Shown piece by piece: positions 19,403 through 29,282 of a stretch of 64,000 nucleotides of DNA. Positions within the stretch are counted from its first letter, which is position 1, and the number at the start of each line of letters is the position of its first letter. Source of the DNA: Leucobacter chromiireducens subsp. solipictus (GTDB lineage: Bacteria; Actinomycetota; Actinomycetes; Actinomycetales; Microbacteriaceae); assembly GCF_016758195.1 (NCBI RefSeq), contig NZ_QYAC01000002.1, positions 479,200 to 543,199 of the forward strand, written 5' to 3'. The position numbers and the translations under genes are program-made. A model generated the notes under the pieces. The model did no database searches. It was not told where the DNA came from and was given only the letters and a program-made list of their open reading frames with translations.

Positions 19403-20899
19403 ATGGCGCAGAAGGGGCGGCGGGGCTTCAAACCACCCGCGAACTACGAACCGGGGCGAAAGCCCCGCGGGCGGAAATTTCACGGGGGTGGGCGGCCGAC
19501 CGAGGCTGACGCGACTCGTCGGGATCGCGCCGACGCCGCCGCGAAGAAGCGTGATCCGGCCGAGCCGAAACGCGCGGACGCCGGAGCGCAGCGCGTGGCA
19601 CCTCGCGCCCCGCGCCAGCCGCGGGCCGCGGCCACCCCGTTGCCCAAACTTGAGGCGAAGATCACCACCGCAGCGGATGCCGCGGGCGTGCGGTTTACGG
19701 ATTTGGGGCTCGGCGGCAACATCGTGCGGGTGCTCGGCGAACTCGGCGCCGAGCAGCCGTTCCCGATCCAGGTGGCGACCATCCCGGACACGATCGCGGG
19801 CCGCGACATTCTCGGCCGTGCGCGGACGGGATCCGGCAAGACCATCGCGTTTGGTGCGGCCCTCGTCGAACGGATGCTCAAGCTCAAAGCCGAGGGCGCA
19901 TTCGGCGCGAAGCCGGGCAGCAAAGCCCCGCGCGCGCAGCGGGGGGTGCGGGTGCAGCGCACCGCCACGCGGAACCCGCGCGCGCTGATCCTCGCCCCCA
20001 CCCGCGAGCTCGCGCTGCAGATCGACCGCACGGTGCAGCCCATCGCGCGCTCCGTCGGGTTCTACACCGCACAGATGGTGGGCGGCATTCCGATCGACCC
20101 GCAGATTCACGCGCTGGAGCGCGGCGTCGATATCGTCATCGGTACGCCGGGCCGAGTGCAGGATCTGGTGACCCGTCGGAAGCTCGACCTCCGCGAGGTG
20201 CTCGTCACCGTGCTCGATGAGGCAGACCACATGTGCGATCTGGGGTTCCTGGAACCGGTGCAACGGGTGCTGCGGGAAACTCAGCGCGACGGACAACGGC
20301 TCCTGTTCTCGGCGACCCTCGACAGCGGGGTGTCCGAGCTTGTCGCCGAGTTCCTCCGCGATCCGGCCGTGCACGAGGCCGAGCCCGCGGCGAGCGGACG
20401 TGTGCGGCACCGCGTGCACATGGTCGCGCGCGACCACAAGGAGCAGACCCTGGTGCAGCTCGCGAAGACGCCGGGCCGGGTGCTCATGTTTTGCCGGACG
20501 CGGGCATACGCCGAGCAGATCACGGAGGTGCTCGCTGAGGCGGGACTCCGCGTCACCTCCCTGCACGGCGACTTGAGTCAGTCACGGCGAGAGCGCAACC
20601 TGGCGCATTTCGCGACGGGGAAGGCGTCGGTGCTCGTCGCCACCGACGTGGCGGCGCGCGGGATCCACGTGGATGACGTCGACCTGGTCATTCAGGCGGA
20701 TCCGCCGAACGACTTTAAGACCTACCTGCATCGGGCCGGGCGCACGGGCCGGGCGGGCCGAGACGGGCGCGTGGTGACCGTGATCCCGAAGCCCCGAGAG
20801 CAGTCGATGCGCGAGATCCTGGAGCATGCGGGGATCGAAGCCGAGCAGTTCGGGGAGTTCGTGCCGAAGGCTGCGGGCGGAGCGAAGCGGACCCGCTAG
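19403..20899 (+). CDS. DEAD-box ATP-dependent RNA helicase
   Basis: Unwinds RNA, probably in ribosome assembly or mRNA decay. The 498-residue protein shows the helicase motifs in order: Q-motif region (ending EQPFPIQ), I ARTGSGKT, Ia PTRELALQI, Ib TPGRVQDLV, II DEAD, III SAT, V ATDVAARGI, VI HRAGRTGRAG. A basic, Gly/Arg-rich N-terminus of about 80 residues may bind RNA. A short basic insertion (about residues 165-190) lies between motifs I and Ia. It starts 2 bp after the RND permease stop, so the two are probably one transcript. Confidence 0.95.
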   Translation: MAQKGRRGFKPPANYEPGRKPRGRKFHGGGRPTEADATRRDRADAAAKKRDPAEPKRADAGAQRVAPRAPRQPRAAATPLPKLEAKITTAADAAGVRFTDLGLGGNIVRVLGELGAEQPFPIQVATIPDTIAGRDILGRARTGSGKTIAFGAALVERMLKLKAEGAFGAKPGSKAPRAQRGVRVQRTATRNPRALILAPTRELALQIDRTVQPIARSVGFYTAQMVGGIPIDPQIHALERGVDIVIGTPGRVQDLVTRRKLDLREVLVTVLDEADHMCDLGFLEPVQRVLRETQRDGQRLLFSATLDSGVSELVAEFLRDPAVHEAEPAASGRVRHRVHMVARDHKEQTLVQLAKTPGRVLMFCRTRAYAEQITEVLAEAGLRVTSLHGDLSQSRRERNLAHFATGKASVLVATDVAARGIHVDDVDLVIQADPPNDFKTYLHRAGRTGRAGRDGRVVTVIPKPREQSMREILEHAGIEAEQFGEFVPKAAGGAKRTR

Positions 20900-21104
20900 C
20901 CTGCGCGCCCCCGCGGCGCTTGGTTGCACTCTCCAGTGCGGGGAGGGTGAACTTGGAGGTTCTCGACAAGTTGGATTGCTGCGGCGAGGAACCGGTTGTG
21001 GAGTGAGTTCGGGCTGCTTGTCGCCGGGCGGGGCCCGGCCTAGCCTGGCACTATGCGGTGCGGATCGCTTCCGCGATCCCGCCTGTCACGTCGAAGGAGC
21101 CACG

Positions 21105-23198
21105 ATGAGCGACACCACCTCCCATCCGAACCCGCGCCTCAACACCGAAGTCGTCAGCGACGCGCTGCTCGGCAAATGGAAGCGCGAGCGCTTGGAGTCC
21201 CGCGCCCTGGTCGCGGACCCGCGTCTGCAGACCATCAACGGGCAGACGATGGACGATCACCGCGAGCGAGTGCTCGGCCAGCTCGGCATCCTTGTCGAAG
21301 AGGGCGCAATCCAGCGAGCGTTCCCCTCGGACCTCGGCGGCAGCGACAACCACGGCGGAAACATCGCCGCGTTCCAGGAGCTGGTCCTTGCGGACCCGTC
21401 CATGCAAATTAAGAGCGGGGTCCAGTGGGGCCTGTTCGGTGCCGCGATCCTCCACCTGGGGACGCGGCCGCACCACGAGCAGTGGCTACCGGACGTCATG
21501 AGCCTGAAACTGCCCGGCGCGTTCGCGATGACCGAGATCGGGCACGGCTCGGACGTCGCCTCGGTCGGAACAACGGCGACCTACGATCCGGAGACCGAAG
21601 AGTTCGAGATCCACACGCCCTTTACGGGTGCGTGGAAGGAGTTCCTCGGCAACGCGGCCCTGCACGGCCAAGCCGCGGTGGTCTTCGCCCAGCTGATCAC
21701 GCAGGACGTGAACCACGGCGTGCACGCATTCTTCGTGCCCATTCGTACCCCCGATGGGACCCTCCTCCCCGGCGTCGGCTCCGAGGATGACGGGGTCAAG
21801 GGCGGGCTCAACGGGATCGACAACGGGCGCCTCCACTTCACGCACGTGCGGATCCCGCGCACCAACCTGTTGAACCGCTACGGTGACGTCGCGCCGGACG
21901 GCACGTACTCCTCGCCGATCGAAAGCCCGGGACGTCGTTTCTTCACGATGATCGGCACGCTGGTGCAGGGGCGCGTCTCCCTCGACGGGTCCGCGGTGAA
22001 AGCGATGATGGCGGCCTTGACGATCGCGATCCGTTACGGCAGCGAGCGACGCCAGTTCCCGGGGGCTTCCGGCCGGGAGACCGTGCTGATGGACTACGGG
22101 CTGCACCAGCGTCGCCTGATCCCGCGCCTGGCCGAGACCTACGCGATGGCGTTTGCGAGCGAGCGCCTGCTGACCGTGTTTGACGAAGTGTTCTCCGGGG
22201 CGAAGGACACCGACGAGAACCGCGAGGACCTGGAGACACTGGCCGCGGCGTTCAAGCCGCTGTCCACCTGGGCCGCGCTCGACACCCTGCAGGAGGCGCG
22301 CGAGGCCACCGGCGGTGCCGGCTTCATCGCGAAGAACCGGCTGGTCGGCCTGCGTGCGGACCTCGACATCTACGTCACCTTTGAGGGCGACAACAACGTG
22401 CTGCTCCAGCTGGTGGGCAAGCGCCTCCTCACGGACTACGCACAGCAGTTCGCGGGGGGCGACAAGGCGGCGCTGGCGAAGGCCGCGGCGAGCCAGCTCG
22501 GAGACCGGGTGAGCCGCTTCGGATTGCGGCAGCTGGGGCAGAGCATCGCAGATCTGGGCCAGATGGCGCGTTCGGTGGAAAGCCTGCGCTCGCCGGAAGC
22601 GCAGCGTGCCCTGCTCGCAGATCGTGTGGAGACAATGGTGGCCGAGATCGCGCAGGCGCTGCGGGAAGGCACGAAGCACGTCCCGAAGGGGGACAAGCGC
22701 GGGTACGCGCAGGCGAGCGAGGACGCCTTCAACGCGCAGCAGCACAAGCTCATCCAGGCGGCCCGCGCGCACGCCGAGCTGCTGCAATGGGAAGCGTTCA
22801 CGGACGGAATCGAGCAGATCACCGACCCCGGTTCTCGACAGGTGCTCACCTGGCTGCGGGATCTGTTCGGCTTCGAGCTGATCGAGCGTCACGCCGCATG
22901 GTACCTCGTGCAGGGACGGATCTCCGGCCAGCGGGCCACCGCGGTGACCGCCTACATTGACCGGCTGATCGGGCGGTTGAGCGACCACGCGCTTGACCTT
23001 GTCGACGCATTCGGGCTCACCCCCGAGATGCTCCGCGCCGAGATCGCGACGGGCATCGAAGCCGAACGGCAGGACGAAGCGCACGCCTACGTTGAGGCGG
23101 CCAAGGCTGCGGGGACGTGGCCCGTGCACGAGAAGGAACTCCGCAAGCGCGCGCAGGAGGCACAGCGCCGCGAAGCGGCAGCGCAGCGGGCGTCCTGA
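21105..23198 (+). CDS. Acyl-CoA dehydrogenase/acyl-CoA oxidase family protein
   Basis: FAD enzyme of beta-oxidation, 697 residues. The flavin-binding stretch AMTEIGHGSDVASVGTTATY and following EIHTP resemble the long, two-domain acyl-CoA oxidase branch more than the 380-residue dehydrogenases, and the length agrees. A later block, EATGGAGFIAKNRL, is the usual C-terminal FAD-contact region. Whether O2 or an electron carrier takes the electrons cannot be told. I chose the ATG at 21105, behind GAAGGAG. A strong terminator follows the stop, and about 200 bp of gene-free DNA separates it from the helicase, so it is probably a single-gene unit. Confidence 0.9.
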   Translation: MSDTTSHPNPRLNTEVVSDALLGKWKRERLESRALVADPRLQTINGQTMDDHRERVLGQLGILVEEGAIQRAFPSDLGGSDNHGGNIAAFQELVLADPSMQIKSGVQWGLFGAAILHLGTRPHHEQWLPDVMSLKLPGAFAMTEIGHGSDVASVGTTATYDPETEEFEIHTPFTGAWKEFLGNAALHGQAAVVFAQLITQDVNHGVHAFFVPIRTPDGTLLPGVGSEDDGVKGGLNGIDNGRLHFTHVRIPRTNLLNRYGDVAPDGTYSSPIESPGRRFFTMIGTLVQGRVSLDGSAVKAMMAALTIAIRYGSERRQFPGASGRETVLMDYGLHQRRLIPRLAETYAMAFASERLLTVFDEVFSGAKDTDENREDLETLAAAFKPLSTWAALDTLQEAREATGGAGFIAKNRLVGLRADLDIYVTFEGDNNVLLQLVGKRLLTDYAQQFAGGDKAALAKAAASQLGDRVSRFGLRQLGQSIADLGQMARSVESLRSPEAQRALLADRVETMVAEIAQALREGTKHVPKGDKRGYAQASEDAFNAQQHKLIQAARAHAELLQWEAFTDGIEQITDPGSRQVLTWLRDLFGFELIERHAAWYLVQGRISGQRATAVTAYIDRLIGRLSDHALDLVDAFGLTPEMLRAEIATGIEAERQDEAHAYVEAAKAAGTWPVHEKELRKRAQEAQRREAAAQRAS

Positions 23199-23211
23199 CG
23201 CCGAGGCGGGC

Positions 23212-23263
23212 CGAACGGGACCCGTCCGAGCCGCTCGCAGCGGGCTCGGGCGGGTCCCGTTCG
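23212..23263 (+). terminator. Rho-independent terminator after the acyl-CoA oxidase-like gene
   Basis: 21-base arms (23212-23232 and 23243-23263) pair with a single G-T wobble around a 10-base loop, then GTGTGT. It begins 13 bp after the stop. Confidence 0.85.
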
Positions 23264-23471
23264 TGTGTGCGGAGGAGAAATGGGGTGACGGGGGCCGCTG
23301 CGCGTCACTACTGAGCACCGGATCGGCGGTGTACTGCAGTGTGCGGTACCGCCACGGAAATCGGTGAATCTCGTGAGGGAGGAACCCGGAAATCTTTACG
23401 GTTGCAGAGTGCCGCCTCGCGCTCGTGCGATGAGGGCTCAGCTTCCCTGCCCCGTGACCTGGAGATCGCCC

Positions 23472-26400
23472 ATGACTTTCCATCCTCCGCACATCCTCGA
23501 ATCGGCGGCACCGCCGGTCCGATCCCGCATTGGGCTACGGCTCCGCCGGTCCCTCGCAGTTTTCGCGGCCGCGCTCGTCGTGGCGGGCCCAGCCATTGGT
23601 GAGCCGGTCGCCGCGAACGCTGTTGTCCCGACGATCACCACGCACACCGATCGACAGATCCTGGTCGCCGACAACCCCATCACTGAGCTGACGAACGAGA
23701 ATGGGGCCTTCCCCTGGACCACGCGACTCGTGTCGCAGGAGTTCGGGGATCCGTTCTATCGATTCGATTCCACCACCGTCTACCACCCGATCTTCCCGGT
23801 CAAGATAGGCAGCAGCTACCAGTACCTGGAGGTGAACGCCCAGACGAGCTCCAAAGGGGGCACGGGAAGCGCCACCGATCCCGCCTGGATCATGCAAGAG
23901 TCCACGTCGCTGACCGAAGAGGTCCCGGGTCTGAGTTTCGCGCATAAGCAGTCGCTCACCCTCGGCACCGAGTACGTGCGAAGCGACATCACCGTATCGA
24001 ACGCCTCTTCACGAGACTGGGAGGTGGCTCCGGGCGTGTTTGGCGACTGCTACTTTGGGCAGTCGGACGTTGGGACGAACGCGATCAGCCCCGGGAAGAT
24101 CGATTGCATCCCGAGGGATCCCATCGGCTCCGAGCGGATCTCGCTCATCACGGTCACTCCCGGTGCGCGCTTCGTGGGCGGGGGGTACCTCGGTGCCCTA
24201 CATGCGATCGAGCGTGGTGACGAGCTCCCGAATGGCTGCGTGGACTTCTCGGGAACCCTGATTCCGTGCGACAGCCCGGACATCGACAATGCGTTCGGGA
24301 CGTCCTGGCATGAGACGATTCCGGCGGGCGAAAGCCGTACCTTCACCTACTACACGTCCTACGCGGAGGATGTTTCCACGGTTGCACTCCAGGGCGGGGT
24401 TGGCCCGGAAACTACGGACGTGGGGATCGCGGACGAGTTCGAGGTGACGGTGACCGCGTCAAACTCCGGTACCGGAGATGAAGCACATGCGGTTGCCGAA
24501 CTGGAGCTGCCCGAGGGGCTTGAATACGTCAGCGCTGCGGGGCACGGCACCGTGAGTGCGGATGGTCGGAGCTGGAGCATTGGATCGATCCCGACGGGAA
24601 CCACCCGCGAGGTGACACTGACGCTTCGAGCGGTCGCGGCCGGTACCCACGAGGTGGCGATCACGGAGTTCGCAACGACTGGCATCAACGTGACGCCCTG
24701 CAACCCCGAGAACCCTGCCCCGTGCGGGACGAGCTCGCTGGTTACCGTCACTGCCAACGCGAGTCTCGATCGGTCCACGATCGAGGCGACCCCGGCACAG
24801 CTGGTGGCCGATGGCACGAGCCCCGCAACGATCACGGTGACCCTCCTGGACGCTCTGGGCAATCCCGTCGTGAAGGCGGGCGACACGGTGACGCTTGAGG
24901 CGACACTGGGTGAACTCAGCGAGGTGACACCGAACGGTGACGGGACGTTTACCGCGGTGTTGACGTCCGGCCGACCGGGAACGAGCACCATCACCGGAAC
25001 GGTGAACGGCAAGGCCCTGATCGCACAGCCGCAGGTCGCGTTCACCGCCGGGGTGACGACCGCTGCGACCTCTTCGCTCTCGGTGAGCGAGGGCCCCCGC
25101 GACGCTGATGGGACCGACGCTCACAGAGTGACGATCGCGCTGAACGATGAGCGAGATCATCCCGTGCCCGGGCTCGCATCGTCGATCTCGCTCGGGCTGG
25201 ATCCGGCCGAGGGGGCGGCGCTCTCGGCCGTCACCGAGTCCGCCACCCCGGGAGTCTATGAGGCGACGGTCACCGCGACGCGCGCCGGGGAGTTCACGCT
25301 GACCGGTCAGGCGCACTTTGGGCTCCTCGGTACCCGCGGGCTGTCGGTGATTCCGGGCAGCCCCGCGACGCTGAACTTCGTCGCCGGTGCCGCGGCAGCG
25401 GCGAACTCGGAGCTGACGCTGAGCACGGGGACGAAAGTCGCGGGCAGCGAGCAACACACCGCGACGATCATGACCCGCGATGCGTTCGACAACCCGGTGG
25501 CCGCGACCGTCGAGCTCGACACCGAGCTGGAAGTGGCGGGGTCGACGACCGTGACCACCGCCGCGGACGGGACCGCCACCGTGACCCTCGGCTCCACGCG
25601 CGCAGGGGCGTTCCCCGTTGCAGCCACGCTCGGCGGGACGGAGATCACCGGTAGCCCGGGGACCGTGAGCTTTGGTGCGGGAGCCCCGTCGGTGGGCGTC
25701 GACGGCACCTCGACGGTAACGATTACGGATGGCGCGGTGGAGGCCAACGGGGAGGCCCAGCACCGGGTGACCACCACGATTCGCGATGCCTTCGGCAATC
25801 CGGTTTCTGGAGCGACCGTGGAAGTTATCGTGGATGGTCCGGTCCTGGATGCTGCGAGCGGTACGACAGGGGACGACGGGGTATGGAGCACGACGTTGAC
25901 CTCGACGACCGCCGGGTCCTTCGCGGTGGTGGCAACGTTCGGTCCGACGGCCATCGGTGTAGCCCCCGTGATCGCTGAGTTTGTGCGGGGTGCCGCGAGC
26001 GCGGCGCACTCCTCGTGGGTCGTCACTCCCGATACGGCCGTCGTGGCCGACGGTGAGCAAACGTTTACCGCCACGCTCACCATCCGGGACAAACAGAACT
26101 CGCCCGCGGACGGCGAGACACCCGGAGTGATCCTGCCCGTGGGCGTGACGCTGATTTCCGGACCGACCGCGACCAACGCACAGGGCGTCTCGACCGCGAC
26201 CTTCGCGTCGACGATCGCCGGCAGCTACCCGATCGGGGCGGTGCTGGGCGCGGATCGGATCGGCACCGTGCAAGATGTGACCTTTGTCGCTGGGGCTCCC
26301 TCGCTGGGCGCCGAGGGAGCATCGACCCTCACCACTTCGGACGGCGACGCTGTCGTTGGGGCGGACACCCATGAGGCTACGGCGACCGTGACCGATGCGC

Positions 26401-29123
26401 ACGGGAACCCTGTCTCTGGCACGGAGGTCCGTTTCAGCGCCGAGCATGGAGCCCAGCTCGATCCGGCGACGGCGACGACAAATGCGGAGGGCGTGGCGAC
26501 CACGACTATCGCGAGCGAAACGGCGGGCGACGCTCGGATCTCGGCAACGGTCGAGGGAGTTCCTCTCCAGGGAAGTCCGAGGAGCGTGCGCTTTGTCGCT
26601 GGCGCAGCGTCGGCGGAGCATTCCTCCTGGACCGTGACGCCCGGCGGCACCGTCGTGGCGAACGGAGTCGACGTCTACACCGGCACCGTGACCGTGGTCG
26701 ACCGATTCGGAAACCCGGTGGCGGGGCAGGTCGTCGACTTCGCCGCGGCGAAGAGTGTCGCAGTCGGGATGGCACCGTTCGTGTCAAACAGTTCGGGGAT
26801 CGTGAACGTCGCGTTCAGCTCGACCGTTGTGGGGGACTCCATTGCCGCCGCGCTGATCGGTGACGCACCCGTCGGTGACCGCGCGGACCTGCAGTTCATC
26901 GCGGGGCCGGCATCGACCGAGACGTCGACCGTGGAGATTGACCGAGACGTGCTCGAGGCGAACGGGACTGATCAGGGCGTCGTGACGGTGACGTTGCGCG
27001 ATGCGCACGGCAACCTCGTTGCCGATACCGATGGCACGGTGGACATCACTGCGAGCCGTGGCGATCTCTCCGCGGTAGCCAATGAGGGGGAGGGGCGGCA
27101 CACGGCAACGGTGACCTCGGAGTCCTCCGGGGAGAGTATCCTCGGCTTCACGATCAACGAGGAATACGCGGACGCGAACGCCGTCACGACATTCGTCGCG
27201 ACCCCCTCGGCACCGAAACTCCAGCCGTCCAATGGGACGAGTGTGACGGGGGTCGCGGATCCCGGGAACACCGTTTCCCTGTGGGACGAGGCAGGCACCC
27301 TGCTCGGAACCGGCGTCGCGGGCGAGGACGGCAGTTTCACGATCGAACTGAGTCCCGTGATGGGACATGACACGAGAATCGTTGCAATCGCGGAGGACAC
27401 GCATGGGTTTCACTCGCCCGAGGCTGAACTGCGCGTCGACGCGACCGCGCCCGATGCGCCGCGATTGGACGTGTCGAACGGGAAGTCCGTGGCGGGCGGC
27501 GTGATCGCGCCGGGCGACGCAGTGACGATTGTTGACGCGGACGGGAAGCCCGTCCCGGGCGAGGTGACGGTGAACGAGGACGGGAGCTTTGTGTTCGTGC
27601 CCGAGACGCCGTTGACCGAGGGGCAGAATGTGTCTGTCGTGGTGACGGATCCCGCAGGGAACTCCTCGCAGCCGGTGCCGGTGGTGGTGGATACGACCGC
27701 GCCCGACGCGATCACCGTGCAGCCGTCGGACGGGAAAACGATTGTGGGCGCCGGCGTTCAGGAGGACGCCAAGGTGACGATTGTTGACGCGGACGGGAAG
27801 CCGATCCCGGGCGAGGTGACGGTGAACGAGGATGGGAGCTTTGTGTTCGTGCCGGAGACGCCGTTGACCGAGGGGCAGGATGTGTCTGTCGTGGTGACGG
27901 ATCCCGCAGGGAACGCTTCGCAGCCGGTGCCGGTGGTGGTGGATACGACCGCGCCCGATACGCCGCGATTGGACGTGTCGAACGGGAAGTCCGTGGCGGG
28001 CGGCGTGATCGCGCCGGGCGACGCAGTGACGATTGTTGACGCGGACGGGAAGCCCGTCCCGGGCGAGGTGACGGTGAACGAGGACGGGAGCTTTGTGTTC
28101 GTGCCGGAGACGCCGTTGACCGAGGGGCAGGATGTGTCTGTCGTGGTGACGGATTCCGCAGGGAACTCCTCGCAGCCGGTGCCGGTGGTGGTGGATACGA
28201 CCGCGCCCGATGCGCCGCAATTGGACGTGTCGAACGGGAAATCCGTGACCGGCGGCGTGATCGCGCCGGGCGACACCCTGGTGTTCGTCGACGCGGCAGG
28301 CACCGCAATCCCGGGCACGGTGACGGTGCACTCGGACGGGACCTTCCGATTTGTGCCCGACACCGCGCTGGGCGAGGGGGACGATGTGTTCGCCGTGGTC
28401 ACCGACCCGGCTGGCAACTCCTCGGCACCGGTGAAGGTGGTCATCGATGCGATCCCGCCGAAGTCCCCGGAGCTCGACGTCACCGACGGTTCGGTCGCAA
28501 CGGGCTGTGCGGAGCCAGGATCGACCGTGATCATCCGAGACGCCGCCGGCACCGCGATCGGAACGGGAGTCGCCGGTGAGGACTGCCGGTTCTCCATCAC
28601 CCTGCGCCCGAAGCCACAGTCCGGCACCAACATCTCGGTGGAGGCAGTCGATCGGGCGGGGAACGTGTCGCAGCTCGGCCAGGTTCGCGTGGGCCTTCCC
28701 ACGGTGACGGTCGCGCACGCTGAGCGGCGGGCCGGCGACGCGCAGATCGCAGTCGGTCAGGGCTTCCAACCCGGTGAAGCGGTGACGGGGACGCTGCGAT
28801 CCGCGCCCGTGGATCTGGGCATCCTGATCGCCGACGCGCGAGGCGAAGTGACATTCGACTTCACCCTCCCAGAACGTATCGAACAGGGGAGGCACACGGT
28901 CACACTCTCGGGTGAGCGGAGCGGTGCCGCGAAGGCGAGTTTCGCCGTGGTGGCGGTGACAGCTCCGGAGCCCGCTCCGGTACTGAGCGTTGCCGGGCTC
29001 CCCGTGACCGGCGGGACCCTTGGGGTTGCGGCTGCCCTGGGAGTGATCCTGACCCTCGGAGGTGCACTGCTCGTGCTGCGCCGCCGCGCTGCGGAGCGCG
29101 CGGCGGGCGCTGCTCAACTGTAG
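23472..29123 (+). CDS. Giant LPXTG cell-wall-anchored Ig-repeat surface protein
   Basis: A 1,883-residue wall-anchored protein. A signal peptide (about residues 14-50, after an unusually long polar start) leads into a beta-rich N-terminal domain of about 250 residues. A DUF11-like module follows (TTDVGIADEFEVTVTASNSG), then about eight invasin-like Big_1 modules, then six Big_6-type modules. Four of the Big_6 modules are encoded by the 252-bp tandem repeats. The end is a sortase signal: LPVTG at 1843-1847, a hydrophobic helix and RRRAAER. The role is probably adhesion or cell-cell contact; the ligand is unknown. I chose the ATG at 23472, 7 bases after GGAG. No sortase gene is in the window. 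Confidence 0.88.
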   Translation: MTFHPPHILESAAPPVRSRIGLRLRRSLAVFAAALVVAGPAIGEPVAANAVVPTITTHTDRQILVADNPITELTNENGAFPWTTRLVSQEFGDPFYRFDSTTVYHPIFPVKIGSSYQYLEVNAQTSSKGGTGSATDPAWIMQESTSLTEEVPGLSFAHKQSLTLGTEYVRSDITVSNASSRDWEVAPGVFGDCYFGQSDVGTNAISPGKIDCIPRDPIGSERISLITVTPGARFVGGGYLGALHAIERGDELPNGCVDFSGTLIPCDSPDIDNAFGTSWHETIPAGESRTFTYYTSYAEDVSTVALQGGVGPETTDVGIADEFEVTVTASNSGTGDEAHAVAELELPEGLEYVSAAGHGTVSADGRSWSIGSIPTGTTREVTLTLRAVAAGTHEVAITEFATTGINVTPCNPENPAPCGTSSLVTVTANASLDRSTIEATPAQLVADGTSPATITVTLLDALGNPVVKAGDTVTLEATLGELSEVTPNGDGTFTAVLTSGRPGTSTITGTVNGKALIAQPQVAFTAGVTTAATSSLSVSEGPRDADGTDAHRVTIALNDERDHPVPGLASSISLGLDPAEGAALSAVTESATPGVYEATVTATRAGEFTLTGQAHFGLLGTRGLSVIPGSPATLNFVAGAAAAANSELTLSTGTKVAGSEQHTATIMTRDAFDNPVAATVELDTELEVAGSTTVTTAADGTATVTLGSTRAGAFPVAATLGGTEITGSPGTVSFGAGAPSVGVDGTSTVTITDGAVEANGEAQHRVTTTIRDAFGNPVSGATVEVIVDGPVLDAASGTTGDDGVWSTTLTSTTAGSFAVVATFGPTAIGVAPVIAEFVRGAASAAHSSWVVTPDTAVVADGEQTFTATLTIRDKQNSPADGETPGVILPVGVTLISGPTATNAQGVSTATFASTIAGSYPIGAVLGADRIGTVQDVTFVAGAPSLGAEGASTLTTSDGDAVVGADTHEATATVTDAHGNPVSGTEVRFSAEHGAQLDPATATTNAEGVATTTIASETAGDARISATVEGVPLQGSPRSVRFVAGAASAEHSSWTVTPGGTVVANGVDVYTGTVTVVDRFGNPVAGQVVDFAAAKSVAVGMAPFVSNSSGIVNVAFSSTVVGDSIAAALIGDAPVGDRADLQFIAGPASTETSTVEIDRDVLEANGTDQGVVTVTLRDAHGNLVADTDGTVDITASRGDLSAVANEGEGRHTATVTSESSGESILGFTINEEYADANAVTTFVATPSAPKLQPSNGTSVTGVADPGNTVSLWDEAGTLLGTGVAGEDGSFTIELSPVMGHDTRIVAIAEDTHGFHSPEAELRVDATAPDAPRLDVSNGKSVAGGVIAPGDAVTIVDADGKPVPGEVTVNEDGSFVFVPETPLTEGQNVSVVVTDPAGNSSQPVPVVVDTTAPDAITVQPSDGKTIVGAGVQEDAKVTIVDADGKPIPGEVTVNEDGSFVFVPETPLTEGQDVSVVVTDPAGNASQPVPVVVDTTAPDTPRLDVSNGKSVAGGVIAPGDAVTIVDADGKPVPGEVTVNEDGSFVFVPETPLTEGQDVSVVVTDSAGNSSQPVPVVVDTTAPDAPQLDVSNGKSVTGGVIAPGDTLVFVDAAGTAIPGTVTVHSDGTFRFVPDTALGEGDDVFAVVTDPAGNSSAPVKVVIDAIPPKSPELDVTDGSVATGCAEPGSTVIIRDAAGTAIGTGVAGEDCRFSITLRPKPQSGTNISVEAVDRAGNVSQLGQVRVGLPTVTVAHAERRAGDAQIAVGQGFQPGEAVTGTLRSAPVDLGILIADARGEVTFDFTLPERIEQGRHTVTLSGERSGAAKASFAVVAVTAPEPAPVLSVAGLPVTGGTLGVAAALGVILTLGGALLVLRRRAAERAAGAAQL
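27441..28448 (+). repeat. Four tandem 252-bp repeats inside the surface-protein gene
   Basis: Units begin at 27441, 27693, 27945 and 28197, each exactly 252 bp (84 codons), in frame. Units 1 and 3 differ at only a handful of bases; unit 2 differs in its first third and unit 4 is more divergent. Each encodes one Big_6-type Ig module. The pattern (1 and 3 alike, 2 partly alike) suggests recent duplication or gene conversion. Confidence 0.92.
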
Positions 29124-29134
29124 CGCTGGTCGAA

Positions 29135-29179
29135 CGAACCGCGAGGCGGGACCCCACCGGGTTCCCGCCTCGCGGTTCG
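29135..29179 (+). terminator. Rho-independent terminator after the giant surface protein
   Basis: Perfect 17-base arms (29135-29151 and 29163-29179) around an 11-base loop, followed by TGTTTC, 11 bp after the stop codon. Confidence 0.87.
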
Positions 29180-29282
29180 TGTTTCCGCTCCTCCCGGGGC
29201 ATCGGGAACAACTAGAATCGGCACTAGTGGAACTGCCGGGGCACCGCACGACGTCAGTGCGGACCGATCCGGGCAACGGGAG

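Noticed and set aside
23264..23471. Fifth intergenic repeat near ggtgaatctcgtgagg before the giant surface protein
   Set aside because: Only about nine bases match the repeat family; likely chance.
27441..28448. CRISPR array
   Set aside because: The repeats are 252 bp, abutting and coding; there are no spacers and no cas genes.
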